From: an uncultured Eubacteriales bacterium
GTDB lineage: Bacteria; Bacillota; Clostridia; Oscillospirales; Acutalibacteraceae
Assembly (NCBI GenBank): GCA_934454845.1
Contig: CAKSGV010000005.1
Coordinates: 1 to 64,000 of the forward strand
Length of the DNA: 64,000 bases
Direction: 5' to 3'
The position numbers and the translations under genes are program-made. Below, one piece after another: positions 44,114-52,204 of this stretch (within the stretch, counting starts at the first letter, position 1; each line of letters begins with the position of its first letter). The notes beneath the pieces are model-generated. The model was not told the origin of the DNA, searched no databases, and worked only from the letters and a program-made list of their open reading frames with translations.

Positions 44114-44848
44114 TTGGATAACAAATATTTTGAAATAATCAAAAAAGAGCTTTCCTCTTTTTTCGCGGATAACGGCTTTAAAAAGAGTGAAGACGGATAT
44201 AAAAGCGATAAGCTTGCAGTTAAAATAGAGTATAACGAAGAAAAACACCTCTTTAATTTGCTTACCGCCTCTTTAGAAAATGAAACTTTAGAATATTCAA
44301 TCGCTTCTTCCTATCTTTTTGACGAATCTTCCAATGAGGAAGACGCCGTGGCGGTGGGAATTGACTTTTTAAATACCCTTCGCGATATCAGCGGAATCAA
44401 AGCGAAAAAAATAACGGGCGCCGATCAGATCGATCTTCCCACGAATAAGGGATGCTCGGATATTTCGGGATTTACAAAGAAAGTTCTCGATGTTTTTCCC
44501 CAGCTCAAAGAGGAATATAAGCAGTCCGTAGCGGAGCACGGAAAGTTCCTTTATATGAATTTCTTTGCTTTAAATCTTGTTCCGCTTATAAAATCAACTA
44601 TTAAAGACGGAAACAAAAAACAGGTAAAAAAGCTTTTTGATCTTATCGAGCAGGGTTTTATCAACGGCGATAAGGACACCTCGGATATCGCCCTTGCGGT
44701 AACTGCGGCGGCGGTGTATAAAGACGAAAAATTAAAAGCCGCGGCCATTGAGGCGTCAAACTGCAACGAATACTTAAAATCCGCACTTATAAGCTTTATC
44801 CCCGCATTCGAAAAGGATAAGAAGCTCGCGGCTGCTTTAGTTAAATAA
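44114..44848 (+). CDS. Hypothetical protein, about 244 aa
   Basis: Two parts. The N-terminal half (about 1-105) is alpha/beta and lysine/glutamate-rich. The C-terminal half is helical with VLDVFPQLKEEYKQSVAEHG and an ALAVTAAAVYKDEKLKAAA repeat-like helix pair, suggestive of DUF7674-type proteins, a weak guess. No signal or membrane segment. TTG at 44,114 (MDNKYFEIIKK) is preferred; TTG at 44,099 is the alternative and would leave a very short leader. It is transcribed alone from a good promoter to a good terminator. Confidence 0.7.
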   Translation: MDNKYFEIIKKELSSFFADNGFKKSEDGYKSDKLAVKIEYNEEKHLFNLLTASLENETLEYSIASSYLFDESSNEEDAVAVGIDFLNTLRDISGIKAKKITGADQIDLPTNKGCSDISGFTKKVLDVFPQLKEEYKQSVAEHGKFLYMNFFALNLVPLIKSTIKDGNKKQVKKLFDLIEQGFINGDKDTSDIALAVTAAAVYKDEKLKAAAIEASNCNEYLKSALISFIPAFEKDKKLAAALVK

Positions 44849-44860
44849 TAATAAAAAATC

Positions 44861-44897
44861 AATCCGGACAGCAATTTTGCTGCCCGGAATTTTTTTA
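44861..44897. terminator. Bidirectional terminator
   Basis: AATCCGG-a-CAGCAA pairs with TTGCTG-c-CCGGAATT, with a T run on the plus side and an A run (44,854-44,858) giving T on the minus side. It closes both convergent genes. Confidence 0.85.
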
Positions 44898-45389
44898 ATC
44901 ATTTATAAATGCTTTTTCTGCTTTTGCGATAAACATAATATGATAATCCTTATTCGGATACCATTTATCAATACTCTTATCGATAAATTTTTCAGGCTTT
45001 ATATTATCGCAGTAAATTTTTTTGCAGACGATATTCAGCCTTGCCTCTTTAAAGCAGGGCGCGCCGCAGATAAATTCGGGTGTGAGCTTTGATAATTTCA
45101 TTTTATCCGTATCTCTTCCCGATTTGTGGCCGCAAAGCTTGTGGATATCCTTGTTATCGCCGTAAAAAGAAACGGAAAAGGTGTCCGATTTTTTCACGAA
45201 TTCATAGGTATACCTTTGGGGGCGGATAAACACGGCTATTGCATCTTCTCCCCACATTTCGCCTGCAAAGCCCCAGGAGGCTGTCATCATATTATACTTC
45301 TTTTCATCGCCTGCCGCGATTAGCATCCATTCATCGGAAATATCTTTTATAAAATTTTCCTTAAGATCTTTTATATCGATTTCAGTCAA
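44895..45389 (-). CDS. Flavin-reductase-like FMN-binding protein, 164 aa
   Basis: A split-barrel flavin-reductase domain: NMMTASWGFAGEMWGEDAIA (FMN phosphate region), VFIRPQRYTYEFV, FSVSFYGDNKDIHKLCG. This small family occurs in anaerobic Firmicutes as FMN-dependent NAD(P)H oxidoreductases of unknown substrate. Cytoplasmic. Its start overlaps the plsC stop by 4 bases, so it shares that transcript. Confidence 0.8.
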   Translation of the reverse strand: MTEIDIKDLKENFIKDISDEWMLIAAGDEKKYNMMTASWGFAGEMWGEDAIAVFIRPQRYTYEFVKKSDTFSVSFYGDNKDIHKLCGHKSGRDTDKMKLSKLTPEFICGAPCFKEARLNIVCKKIYCDNIKPEKFIDKSIDKWYPNKDYHIMFIAKAEKAFIND

Positions 45390-46210
45390 GACTTCATTAC
45401 TCCTTTTAAAGAATTGCTCATAATTCCGTGCACCTTATCGCCGAGCTCGGCTGTGTTATCCCCGAAATCCTCGGGAGAGAGAATTTCGGCAACATTTAAG
45501 TAAACATCGGTCTTTTTGACAAAAAGTCTTTTTTCTATCTTTCTTGAACCCCAAACAGTGCAGACCGCTATTTTGCAGTTTGCCTTTGTTGCGATTTTAA
45601 GCGAACCGTTTCTTATGCTCTGAAGCTCGCCCGTTTTGGAAGTGTAACCCTCGGGGAAGATACCGATAGTTCCCTCGCCGTTCTTTATAATATTTATGGC
45701 TTTGATGATAGTTTTAGCACCCTCTCGGTTATTTTCCCTGTCGATAGGAAGACCGCCTAACTTATGAAGCGCCTTTGCTACAAAAGGCATATCCGAATAT
45801 ACCTCTTTTTTTGCTATAAATCTTAAATCAACTTCGGGGAGCATCATAAGGAAAAATGCGGAGTCTAAATTATCGATATGATTGCACACGAGCAAAAAAT
45901 CCTCGTTTTGAGGTATCTTATCAAAGCCCGTTGCATGAATTTTTACCCTTGTTACCTTAAAGAAAAGCTTTAAGGTGGAAGAAATATAGCGCCTTAAAAG
46001 CCGGGAGCATTTTTTTCTCGGCTTTTTTGTATCCACAAACGCGAATATCGGCAGGATCATAAAAAACTGCAATAAAATAAGCGCGATTATAATTCCTATA
46101 AATAAAAGCGGCACGACATAAAAGGAATTCGGGTTTTTAAAAATTCCGACAAAAAACCGATCCGTGATAAGCAAGACCGCTGCCGAAAAGATCACATAGA
46201 AATAAAACAT
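45386..46210 (-). CDS. plsC: 1-acyl-sn-glycerol-3-phosphate acyltransferase (PlsC-like), 274 aa
   Basis: Makes phosphatidic acid in membrane lipid synthesis. Two N-terminal membrane segments (about 3-50) precede the acyltransferase domain. Its catalytic box is CNHIDNLDSAFF, where the usual NHxxxxD is kept (His-Ile-Asp-Asn-Leu-Asp); it also has LPIDRENNREGAK and the glycerol-phosphate-binding IGIFPEGYTSKTG. The C-terminus is basic. It lies 12 bp downstream of the DUF6472 gene and overlaps the flavin-reductase-like gene. Confidence 0.88.
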   Translation of the reverse strand: MFYFYVIFSAAVLLITDRFFVGIFKNPNSFYVVPLLFIGIIIALILLQFFMILPIFAFVDTKKPRKKCSRLLRRYISSTLKLFFKVTRVKIHATGFDKIPQNEDFLLVCNHIDNLDSAFFLMMLPEVDLRFIAKKEVYSDMPFVAKALHKLGGLPIDRENNREGAKTIIKAINIIKNGEGTIGIFPEGYTSKTGELQSIRNGSLKIATKANCKIAVCTVWGSRKIEKRLFVKKTDVYLNVAEILSPEDFGDNTAELGDKVHGIMSNSLKGVMKS

Positions 46211-46222
46211 ATCTGTTTTCCT

Positions 46223-46408
46223 TTAATTCTGTTTTCTCACGATTTTATATTCATCGTAAAAATCAAAGTACGGACAGTTAAAACTGCTTAATGTTAAAAA
46301 TTTATACATTTCGTCTTCATCAAGATCCCTGTCGCAAAAAAAGGTGCCCGACTCATCGTCAAAAAGATAATTTGAGCAGTTTTCACAGTTGGTCGCTCTC
46401 TTTTTCAT
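46223..46408 (-). CDS. DUF6472-like cysteine-rich small protein, 61 aa
   Basis: Four cysteines in two groups (CENCSNY; FFCDRDLDEDEM then FNCPYFDFYDEYKIV) with a very acidic middle. The pattern matches DUF6472, a small clostridial family of unknown function, probably metal-binding. Its ATG overlaps the stop of the LCP gene by 4 bases and plsC follows closely, tying it to envelope genes. Confidence 0.8.
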   Translation of the reverse strand: MKKRATNCENCSNYLFDDESGTFFCDRDLDEDEMYKFLTLSSFNCPYFDFYDEYKIVRKQN

Positions 46409-47967
46409 TGAAGTCCCTCCGGATTTTCGGGATTGGGTGTAACCGGATCGGTGGGTTTAACAGGCTCCGTCGGTTCAACAGGGTCGGGATTTTCCGGTAC
46501 ATTTGGCTTTGAAGACGGCGTGGAGTCCGTTTCCTGACTGCTCGAAGGCGAGCTTGACGACGGCAAAGACGACGAGCTTGACGACGGCCTGCTTGACGAC
46601 GAAGAAGACGGCGACGAAACCGTGCCGGGTTTTTTAACGGAGCTTCCTGCCTTATACCAGGGGGTTTTGCCTATTCCGTTTGCTTCGATATAACTTTCAA
46701 CAGTCATATCGTCATAGATTATTCCGTGAATAAGCTTTGAAACGAAATCAAGATCATAATAGAGCACCGAGCCGAAGCTGCCCGAGGGCGCCGGCATTAA
46801 AAATTCGTTCTGCGGAATTCTGTACTGCTCGAATTGCGGAGAATTAAGCAGCACGCTTGCCGCGATACTTAAAATTTCAGAAGTGGACATCGAGGTTTTA
46901 GTGCAGGGGATAAGCGCATTTGCAAGGGAAATATACTGGCTCTTTTTAAGCTTTGTCGCCTTATTGAAAAGCTCCTGCATAACATGGCGCTGACGGTCTG
47001 TTCGGCCGTAGTCGTTAGACGTATCCCAAACGCTCTTGCAATATCTTATTCTTGAATAGGCGACAGCCTGCACGCCGTTTAAGTGCTGAGTGCCTGCCTT
47101 TGTTATTTTATATTTATTTACATTAAGGCCGAGATATTTGCATATCTCACCCATACAGCCGTTAAGTCCGGGCTTTTCGGGGCCTTTATCATAGAGCTCG
47201 TCTTCCGTGATGGTGGCTTCTATTCCTCCGACGGCGTCGATAATATCTACCATTCCGTAAAAATTAACGGTGGCATAATCGGAAATATCGAGATTGAAAT
47301 TCTGATTAAGCGTTTTAACGGCAAGCTCCGGACCTCCCCAGCCATAAGCCGCGTTTATCTTGCTGTGGGTTGTTTTTCCGTTTCTTTCTATCGGAACAAG
47401 GCTGTCCCTCATGACCGACATTACTTTAACCTTTTTCGACTTGGTATTGATACTTAATATCATTATACTGTCGGAATTTCCCGAAAAAGAGTTTACCCCT
47501 CTTGTATCAAGGCCGAACAGAGCGACATTGATTATCTTATCGTCAATAACCTTATTTATTCCGAGGTTGTCCTTATCATCATTAAAAGATCTATCGAAAA
47601 CTCTGCCGATATAACCGTAAAGTATAGCTAATATAAGAATTATAGCTGTGGTGCCGATAAGCAGCGTTTTCTGCCAGGTTTTTCTTCTTGACCACCAATC
47701 GGAAACGGCATAGCCGATAGTTTTAAAAAATCCTATCACGCCGTGCTGCTTTTTGCGGTATTTTCTCTTGGAAACAGAGTCAAGAGCGATAAAATCGCTG
47801 TCCGTCAGCTTTCCTAATACCTGCGGATCGGTTTTCGAATTTGAATAAAGATCCTCGAATTCCTTACCTTTAGCGCCTTTGGGGCTTGAATATATTTCTT
47901 CGGGTTCATTAAACCCGGTATCGGAACCAAAGTTGAAATCAAGACCGTTAAATTTATCGTCTGCCAT
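46405..47967 (-). CDS. LytR-CpsA-Psr (LCP) family wall-polymer ligase, 520 aa
   Basis: Transfers teichoic-acid or capsule-type polymers from lipid carriers to peptidoglycan, outside the membrane. A cytoplasmic N-terminal region of about 95 residues and one transmembrane helix (TLLIGTTAIILILAILYGYI) precede the LCP domain. That domain shows NSDSIMILSINTKSKKVKV, MSVMRDSLV, KINAAYGWGG and the pocket arginines in YSRIRY...GRTDRQRHVM. After about 445 comes a Ser/Pro tail (RPSSSSSSLPSSSSPSSSQ) and Pro-rich repeats of the VEPTEPVKPTDPV type, probably a wall-spanning spacer. It has its own likely promoter at 48,008-48,036. Confidence 0.92.
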   Translation of the reverse strand: MADDKFNGLDFNFGSDTGFNEPEEIYSSPKGAKGKEFEDLYSNSKTDPQVLGKLTDSDFIALDSVSKRKYRKKQHGVIGFFKTIGYAVSDWWSRRKTWQKTLLIGTTAIILILAILYGYIGRVFDRSFNDDKDNLGINKVIDDKIINVALFGLDTRGVNSFSGNSDSIMILSINTKSKKVKVMSVMRDSLVPIERNGKTTHSKINAAYGWGGPELAVKTLNQNFNLDISDYATVNFYGMVDIIDAVGGIEATITEDELYDKGPEKPGLNGCMGEICKYLGLNVNKYKITKAGTQHLNGVQAVAYSRIRYCKSVWDTSNDYGRTDRQRHVMQELFNKATKLKKSQYISLANALIPCTKTSMSTSEILSIAASVLLNSPQFEQYRIPQNEFLMPAPSGSFGSVLYYDLDFVSKLIHGIIYDDMTVESYIEANGIGKTPWYKAGSSVKKPGTVSSPSSSSSSRPSSSSSSLPSSSSPSSSQETDSTPSSKPNVPENPDPVEPTEPVKPTDPVTPNPENPEGLQ

Positions 47968-48007
47968 TTATTCACTACCTAAATTTTATTTTCCCATAAT
48001 ATCTATT

Positions 48008-48036
48008 ATATTAAACCTAAAAGGAAGAAAAATCAA
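48008..48036 (-). promoter_or_regulatory. Probable LCP gene promoter
   Basis: Minus strand TTGATT, 17-base spacer, TAATAT, overlapping the end of rsmI and lying about 40 bp before the LCP start. Confidence 0.45.
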
Positions 48037-48854
48037 GAGCATATTTCTCTGTAGATATCGCTCTTCTTTATACCTGTGATCCGTGCAGCCGCTTTAGAAG
48101 CGTCACTTATGCCAGATCCTTCGGAAATATATTTTTTTGCGATTTTAACCGCATCCTCTAAAGTAAAGGTTTTTTCCTCTTCTTCTTTACCTTTTATTAT
48201 CAGCACATATTCTCCTTTAGGGGGATTTTCCGTGAAATATCCGAGTGCTTTTTCAAGATCGGTATTAAAAACCGATTCGTGAATTTTAGTAAGCTCTTTA
48301 ACTACGGATATTTCGCGATTTCCGAGAGAATTCAGAAGATCGGAAAGGGTGGAAACGAGCTTATGGGGAGCCTCATAAAAAATAAGAGTCCTTTTTTCGT
48401 TTTTTATCTCTTCAAGGTGCTTTTTTCTTGACGGCTTATTTACCGATAAAAAGCCCTCAAAGCAAAATCTTCCGCTTGGCATTCCGGAAACGCAGAGCGC
48501 CGTCGCGAAAGCGACGGGTCCGGGAACCGCTATCACTTCTATCCCGTTTTTATGAGCCTCCCTCACGATATCCTCGCCGGGATCGGAAATGGCGGGCATT
48601 CCGGCGTCGGTCACCAGCGCCATACTTTCGCCTTTTAGCATTCGGTTTATAAGATACGCGCCCTTTTCCTTTTTATTATGCTCATAATAAGAAACAAGTT
48701 CCTTTTTTATTTCAAAATGATTTAAAAGCTTTAAGGTGACTCTTGTATCCTCGGCGGCGATAAAATCAACCGAATTTAAAATTCTTTGCGCCCTGGGCGA
48801 TAAATCCTCCAAATTACCTATAGGAGTACCCACGCAATAAAGCTTACCGCTCAT
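48033..48854 (-). CDS. rsmI: 16S rRNA (cytidine1402-2'-O)-methyltransferase, 273 aa
   Basis: A tetrapyrrole-methylase-fold enzyme modifying C1402 in the decoding centre. Motifs are LYCVGTPIGNLEDLSPRA, VDFIAAEDTRVTLKLL, MALVTDAGMPAISDPGE (SAM region) and VIAVPGPVAFATALCVSG; a small C-terminal helical domain ends the protein. Normal length. It starts one base from the stop of the upstream methyltransferase gene. Confidence 0.95.
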   Translation of the reverse strand: MSGKLYCVGTPIGNLEDLSPRAQRILNSVDFIAAEDTRVTLKLLNHFEIKKELVSYYEHNKKEKGAYLINRMLKGESMALVTDAGMPAISDPGEDIVREAHKNGIEVIAVPGPVAFATALCVSGMPSGRFCFEGFLSVNKPSRKKHLEEIKNEKRTLIFYEAPHKLVSTLSDLLNSLGNREISVVKELTKIHESVFNTDLEKALGYFTENPPKGEYVLIIKGKEEEEKTFTLEDAVKIAKKYISEGSGISDASKAAARITGIKKSDIYREICS

Positions 48855-49586
48855 TTATAAAAATTCCTCCTTATAAGGACCGTAAATTTCAAGCATTTCG
48901 GGGGATAGTTCGCCGTTTTCATAAACGAAAAGCGGGGGGTCTATTCTCATTCCGGGTTTTGCGCATCTTGTGCCCGAAACCAGCACGAGCCACGGCTCCT
49001 CGCCTTGTTTTTTACATACTATGCGGAGTCTTTTAGGCTCTGTTTTATATTTGCTCATAAGGCTTATCAGCTCGCCGAGCCTCTCGGGGCGCTGGCAGAC
49101 GCAGAGCTTGCCCGAGGTTTTTAAAAGCTTTGAAGAAACCCTAATTATATCTTCAAGCGAGCATTTTATTTCGTGCCTTGCAGTTTCGGTTATAGGATCC
49201 GAATTTTTAATTCCGCCTGCGGCCGACTTATAAGGCGGATTGCAAACAACAAGATCGTGACACCCGAAAGGAACCTTGCCTTTAAGGTCGTTCAGATCTG
49301 AATTAACAGGGATAAATCCGGGATAAGAAAAATCTTTGACTGACTTTTCCGCCGCCAAATAGGCTTCTTTGGAAATATCCACGCCATAGACCTTTTTATC
49401 GGGATAATCCCTTAAAAAGAGCATTCCGATAATTCCGCAGCCTGTCCCTAAATCGACTGCAGACTTAAAAGAATATCGGCTTGCAAAATCGGCAAGAATC
49501 ACCGCATCCGTCCCGAAAGTGTGATGCGGTGAAACATAGATATATTTATTTTTTCCTATCGGCAGCGCCTTTAAATTTTCGACCAT
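48855..49586 (-). CDS. tRNA1(Val) (adenine37-N6)-methyltransferase-like (TrmN6/YfiC), 243 aa
   Basis: A class I SAM methyltransferase with AVDLGTGCGIIGMLFL (SAM loop), VYGVDISKEAYL (acidic loop) and VVCNPPYKSAAG (N6-adenine-type NPPY). In Firmicutes this family lies next to rsmI, as here. The target is probably tRNA A37, assigned by family and context. Its start overlaps the cysS stop by 16 bases. Confidence 0.85.
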   Translation of the reverse strand: MVENLKALPIGKNKYIYVSPHHTFGTDAVILADFASRYSFKSAVDLGTGCGIIGMLFLRDYPDKKVYGVDISKEAYLAAEKSVKDFSYPGFIPVNSDLNDLKGKVPFGCHDLVVCNPPYKSAAGGIKNSDPITETARHEIKCSLEDIIRVSSKLLKTSGKLCVCQRPERLGELISLMSKYKTEPKRLRIVCKKQGEEPWLVLVSGTRCAKPGMRIDPPLFVYENGELSPEMLEIYGPYKEEFL

Positions 49587-50950
49587 TTTACACCCTGCGG
49601 AGTATCTTCAAGCACAATGCCCATATTTTTAAGCTGATCGCGGATTTCGTCGGCGGTTTTAAAATCCTTATTTTTTCTTGCCTCTGTGCGCTTTTTGATA
49701 AGCTTCTCGATATCGGAATCAAGAATTTCGGATTTTCTGTTATAAACAAGACCTAAAACATTTGTCAGCTCATCAAAGCAATCTGCACAGGCTCTGAGGG
49801 TATCCTGCTTAGCTCCGGAGGCAATGAGAGAATTTATATCCCTGACTAAATTGAATATTGCGGCAAGAGCATCAGCAGTGTTAAGATCATCATCCATAGC
49901 GGCGATAAATTCCGCTTTTCTTTTTTCGGTGAAATCAGGCGCCTCGCCTCCGGGGAGGGCGGATTTAAGCGCAAAATCGATATTATCGCGGCAGGTATAA
50001 AGCCTTGCAAGCGCATTTTTACTCTGCTCGATTATATCCACAGAATAATTTATCGGTCCCCTGTAATGAGAAGATATCATAAGGTATCTTATAGGCTCAT
50101 AGCCGAATTTTTCGGCAACATCGCGGACAGTGAAGAAATTATTCAAGGATTTTGACATCTTATGATTATCAACATTTATAAATCCGTTATGCATCCAATA
50201 GTGGGCGAATTCGCAGCCGTTTGCCGCCTCGCTCTGGGCAATTTCGTTTTCGTGGTGAGGGAAAATAAGGTCAAGACCGCCGCAGTGGATATCAATGGTT
50301 TCGCCGAGATATCTGCATGCCATAGCAGAGCATTCGATATGCCAGCCGGGTCTGCCCTTGCCCCAGGGCGACTCCCAATAAGGCTCGCCGGGTTTTGCGC
50401 CTTTCCAAAGGCAGAAATCCATGGGATCTTCCTTTATTTCTCCCACGCTTATTCTTGCACCCGCCTCAAGATCTTCAAGCGGCTGGTGAGAAAGCTTGCC
50501 GTAACCCGAAAAATTCTTTGCCCTATAGTAAACGTCGCCGCCGGCGCAGTAGGCATAGCCTTTTTCAAAAAGCTTTGAAATAATATTTATGATATTATCG
50601 ATATTTTCTGTGGCTCTCGGGTGAAAGTCCGCTTTTAAGACATTGAGCCCGTCGGAATCAATACGGAATTCCTTTATAAACTTCTCCGCAACCTGAGGCA
50701 CGGTGACATTATCTTCATTGGCTTTTTTTATAAGCTTGTCGTCGATATCGGTGAAATTCTGAACAAAAGTGACCTTATATCCGCGCCACATAAGATATCT
50801 GCGCAGAACATCGAAAACGCACAGCGGTCTTGCGTTTCCTATATGAATATAGTTATACACTGTCGGACCGCAGGCGTAAATTTTAACTTCGCCTTCTTTA
50901 ATAGGAACAAATTCGTCTTTATTCCTGGTCAGAGTATTGAAAATTTTCAT
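49571..50950 (-). CDS. cysS: Cysteinyl-tRNA synthetase, 459 aa
   Basis: A class I synthetase charging tRNA-Cys. The HIGH motif is in CGPTVYNYIHIGNARPLCV (the zinc Cys precedes it). The zinc ligands continue with ECSAMACRYLG and GGLDLIFPHHENE; the KMSKS loop is HKMSKSLNN; the C-terminal anticodon-binding tail is IRDQLKNMGIVLEDTPQGVK. Normal length. Its start abuts cysE (the stop and start share a base). Confidence 0.97.
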   Translation of the reverse strand: MKIFNTLTRNKDEFVPIKEGEVKIYACGPTVYNYIHIGNARPLCVFDVLRRYLMWRGYKVTFVQNFTDIDDKLIKKANEDNVTVPQVAEKFIKEFRIDSDGLNVLKADFHPRATENIDNIINIISKLFEKGYAYCAGGDVYYRAKNFSGYGKLSHQPLEDLEAGARISVGEIKEDPMDFCLWKGAKPGEPYWESPWGKGRPGWHIECSAMACRYLGETIDIHCGGLDLIFPHHENEIAQSEAANGCEFAHYWMHNGFINVDNHKMSKSLNNFFTVRDVAEKFGYEPIRYLMISSHYRGPINYSVDIIEQSKNALARLYTCRDNIDFALKSALPGGEAPDFTEKRKAEFIAAMDDDLNTADALAAIFNLVRDINSLIASGAKQDTLRACADCFDELTNVLGLVYNRKSEILDSDIEKLIKKRTEARKNKDFKTADEIRDQLKNMGIVLEDTPQGVKWSKI

Positions 50951-51591
50951 TATTTCTCACCTTTTTTATTCATCTGCGCTTTAAGCGATTTTATTTCCGA
51001 TTTAAGCGCCTTTATTTCCTGCTCGATAGGATCGGGGATATGGATCTGATCGAGCGGTTTTCTTTCTATTTTTCTTCCGTTTTGTCTAACGACCTTTGCC
51101 GGCACTCCGACGACCGTGGAATTCTCGGGGACTTCTTTTAAAACCACCGCTCCTGCGGCAATTCTCGCATTATCTCCGACTTTTATCGGACCTAACACCT
51201 TTGCGCCCGCACTTATCATAACATTATTTCCGATAGTGGGGTGCCTTTTGCCCTCGTCTTTTCCCGTTCCGCCTAATGTTACACCCTGATAGATAAGCAC
51301 ATCATCGCCTATCTCGGCGGTTTCTCCTATAACAATGCCCGTGCCGTGATCGATAACGAGCCTTTTGCCGATAGTGGCTCCGGGGTGGATCTCAATGCCT
51401 GTTTTTCTCGCGGCGCGCTGTGAAATAAGGCGGGCTCTGAAAAAATGGCCCTTTAAATATGCCTTATGCGCTCTGCGATAGGCTCTTATCGCTTTAAGGC
51501 CGGGATAAAGCAGATAAATTTCTATACTGCTTCTTGCCGCGGGATCGCGGTCCTTTATAGCCTGAATATCCTCTTTTAAAGTTTCAAACAA
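50950..51591 (-). CDS. cysE: Serine O-acetyltransferase, 213 aa
   Basis: Makes O-acetylserine from serine and acetyl-CoA for cysteine synthesis. An N-terminal helical region (DPAARSSIEIYLLYPGLKAI) is followed by left-handed beta-helix hexapeptide repeats with GATIGKRLVIDHGTGIVIGE, GVTLGGTG and KVGDNARIAAGAVVL. A short charged C-terminal coiled coil ends the protein. Start TTG at 51,591 with GGAG about 10 bases upstream. Coupling to cysS links cysteine supply with its charging. Confidence 0.95.
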   Translation of the reverse strand: MFETLKEDIQAIKDRDPAARSSIEIYLLYPGLKAIRAYRRAHKAYLKGHFFRARLISQRAARKTGIEIHPGATIGKRLVIDHGTGIVIGETAEIGDDVLIYQGVTLGGTGKDEGKRHPTIGNNVMISAGAKVLGPIKVGDNARIAAGAVVLKEVPENSTVVGVPAKVVRQNGRKIERKPLDQIHIPDPIEQEIKALKSEIKSLKAQMNKKGEK

Positions 51592-51610
51592 AATTTATCA
51601 GCTCCGAAAT

Positions 51611-52204
51611 TTATTTGGAAGTATTGATAATACCCTTATTATCGATAAGATAGATAGCTCCCGAAAGCGTACAGAGAACGGCGGTTATCCAGAAAAGTAC
51701 GATTATAACGATATCAAACGCATTTATTATACTCTCCCCTAAGTTCACAAATTCGCCTATTGCATATAAGAAAAGCGCCAAAACAATGCTTATCATCTGA
51801 CTTACTGTTTTAAGCTTTCCGAAAATATTCGCGGCTATAACCTTTCCTCCGCTCGTTACTGCAACAAGCCTGAAACTTGAAACGAGAAATTCGCGGAAAA
51901 GCACCAAAAATGTGATCGCAGTAACCTGCATTAAAAACGCTTCTTTATCCGCAAACATACTGATAAAGCCTAAATATGCCGCGGTCGTGAGCATTTTATC
52001 CGCAAGTGGATCTAAAAATTTTCCGAAATCGGTGATAAGGTTTTTAGATCTAGCAAGCTTACCGTCTATCATATCCGTAAGCGACGCGGCGGCGAACAGG
52101 ATAAGAGAAACGGTATAATGAAATTTAAAATCGATAAGCATAGTCGCCATAAAAGCGGGGGTAGCTATAATTCTTGCAACTGTCAGTTTGTTAGGTATAT
52201 TCAT
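51611..52204 (-). CDS. pgsA: CDP-diacylglycerol--glycerol-3-phosphate 3-phosphatidyltransferase, 197 aa
   Basis: An integral membrane enzyme of phosphatidylglycerol synthesis. The N-terminus NIPNKLTVARIIATPAFM is typical, and the CDP-alcohol phosphotransferase motif is present as DMIDGKLAR...DFGKFLDPLADK. About five membrane segments. Its ATG overlaps the rimO stop by 4 bases. Confidence 0.95.
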   Translation of the reverse strand: MNIPNKLTVARIIATPAFMATMLIDFKFHYTVSLILFAAASLTDMIDGKLARSKNLITDFGKFLDPLADKMLTTAAYLGFISMFADKEAFLMQVTAITFLVLFREFLVSSFRLVAVTSGGKVIAANIFGKLKTVSQMISIVLALFLYAIGEFVNLGESIINAFDIVIIVLFWITAVLCTLSGAIYLIDNKGIINTSK

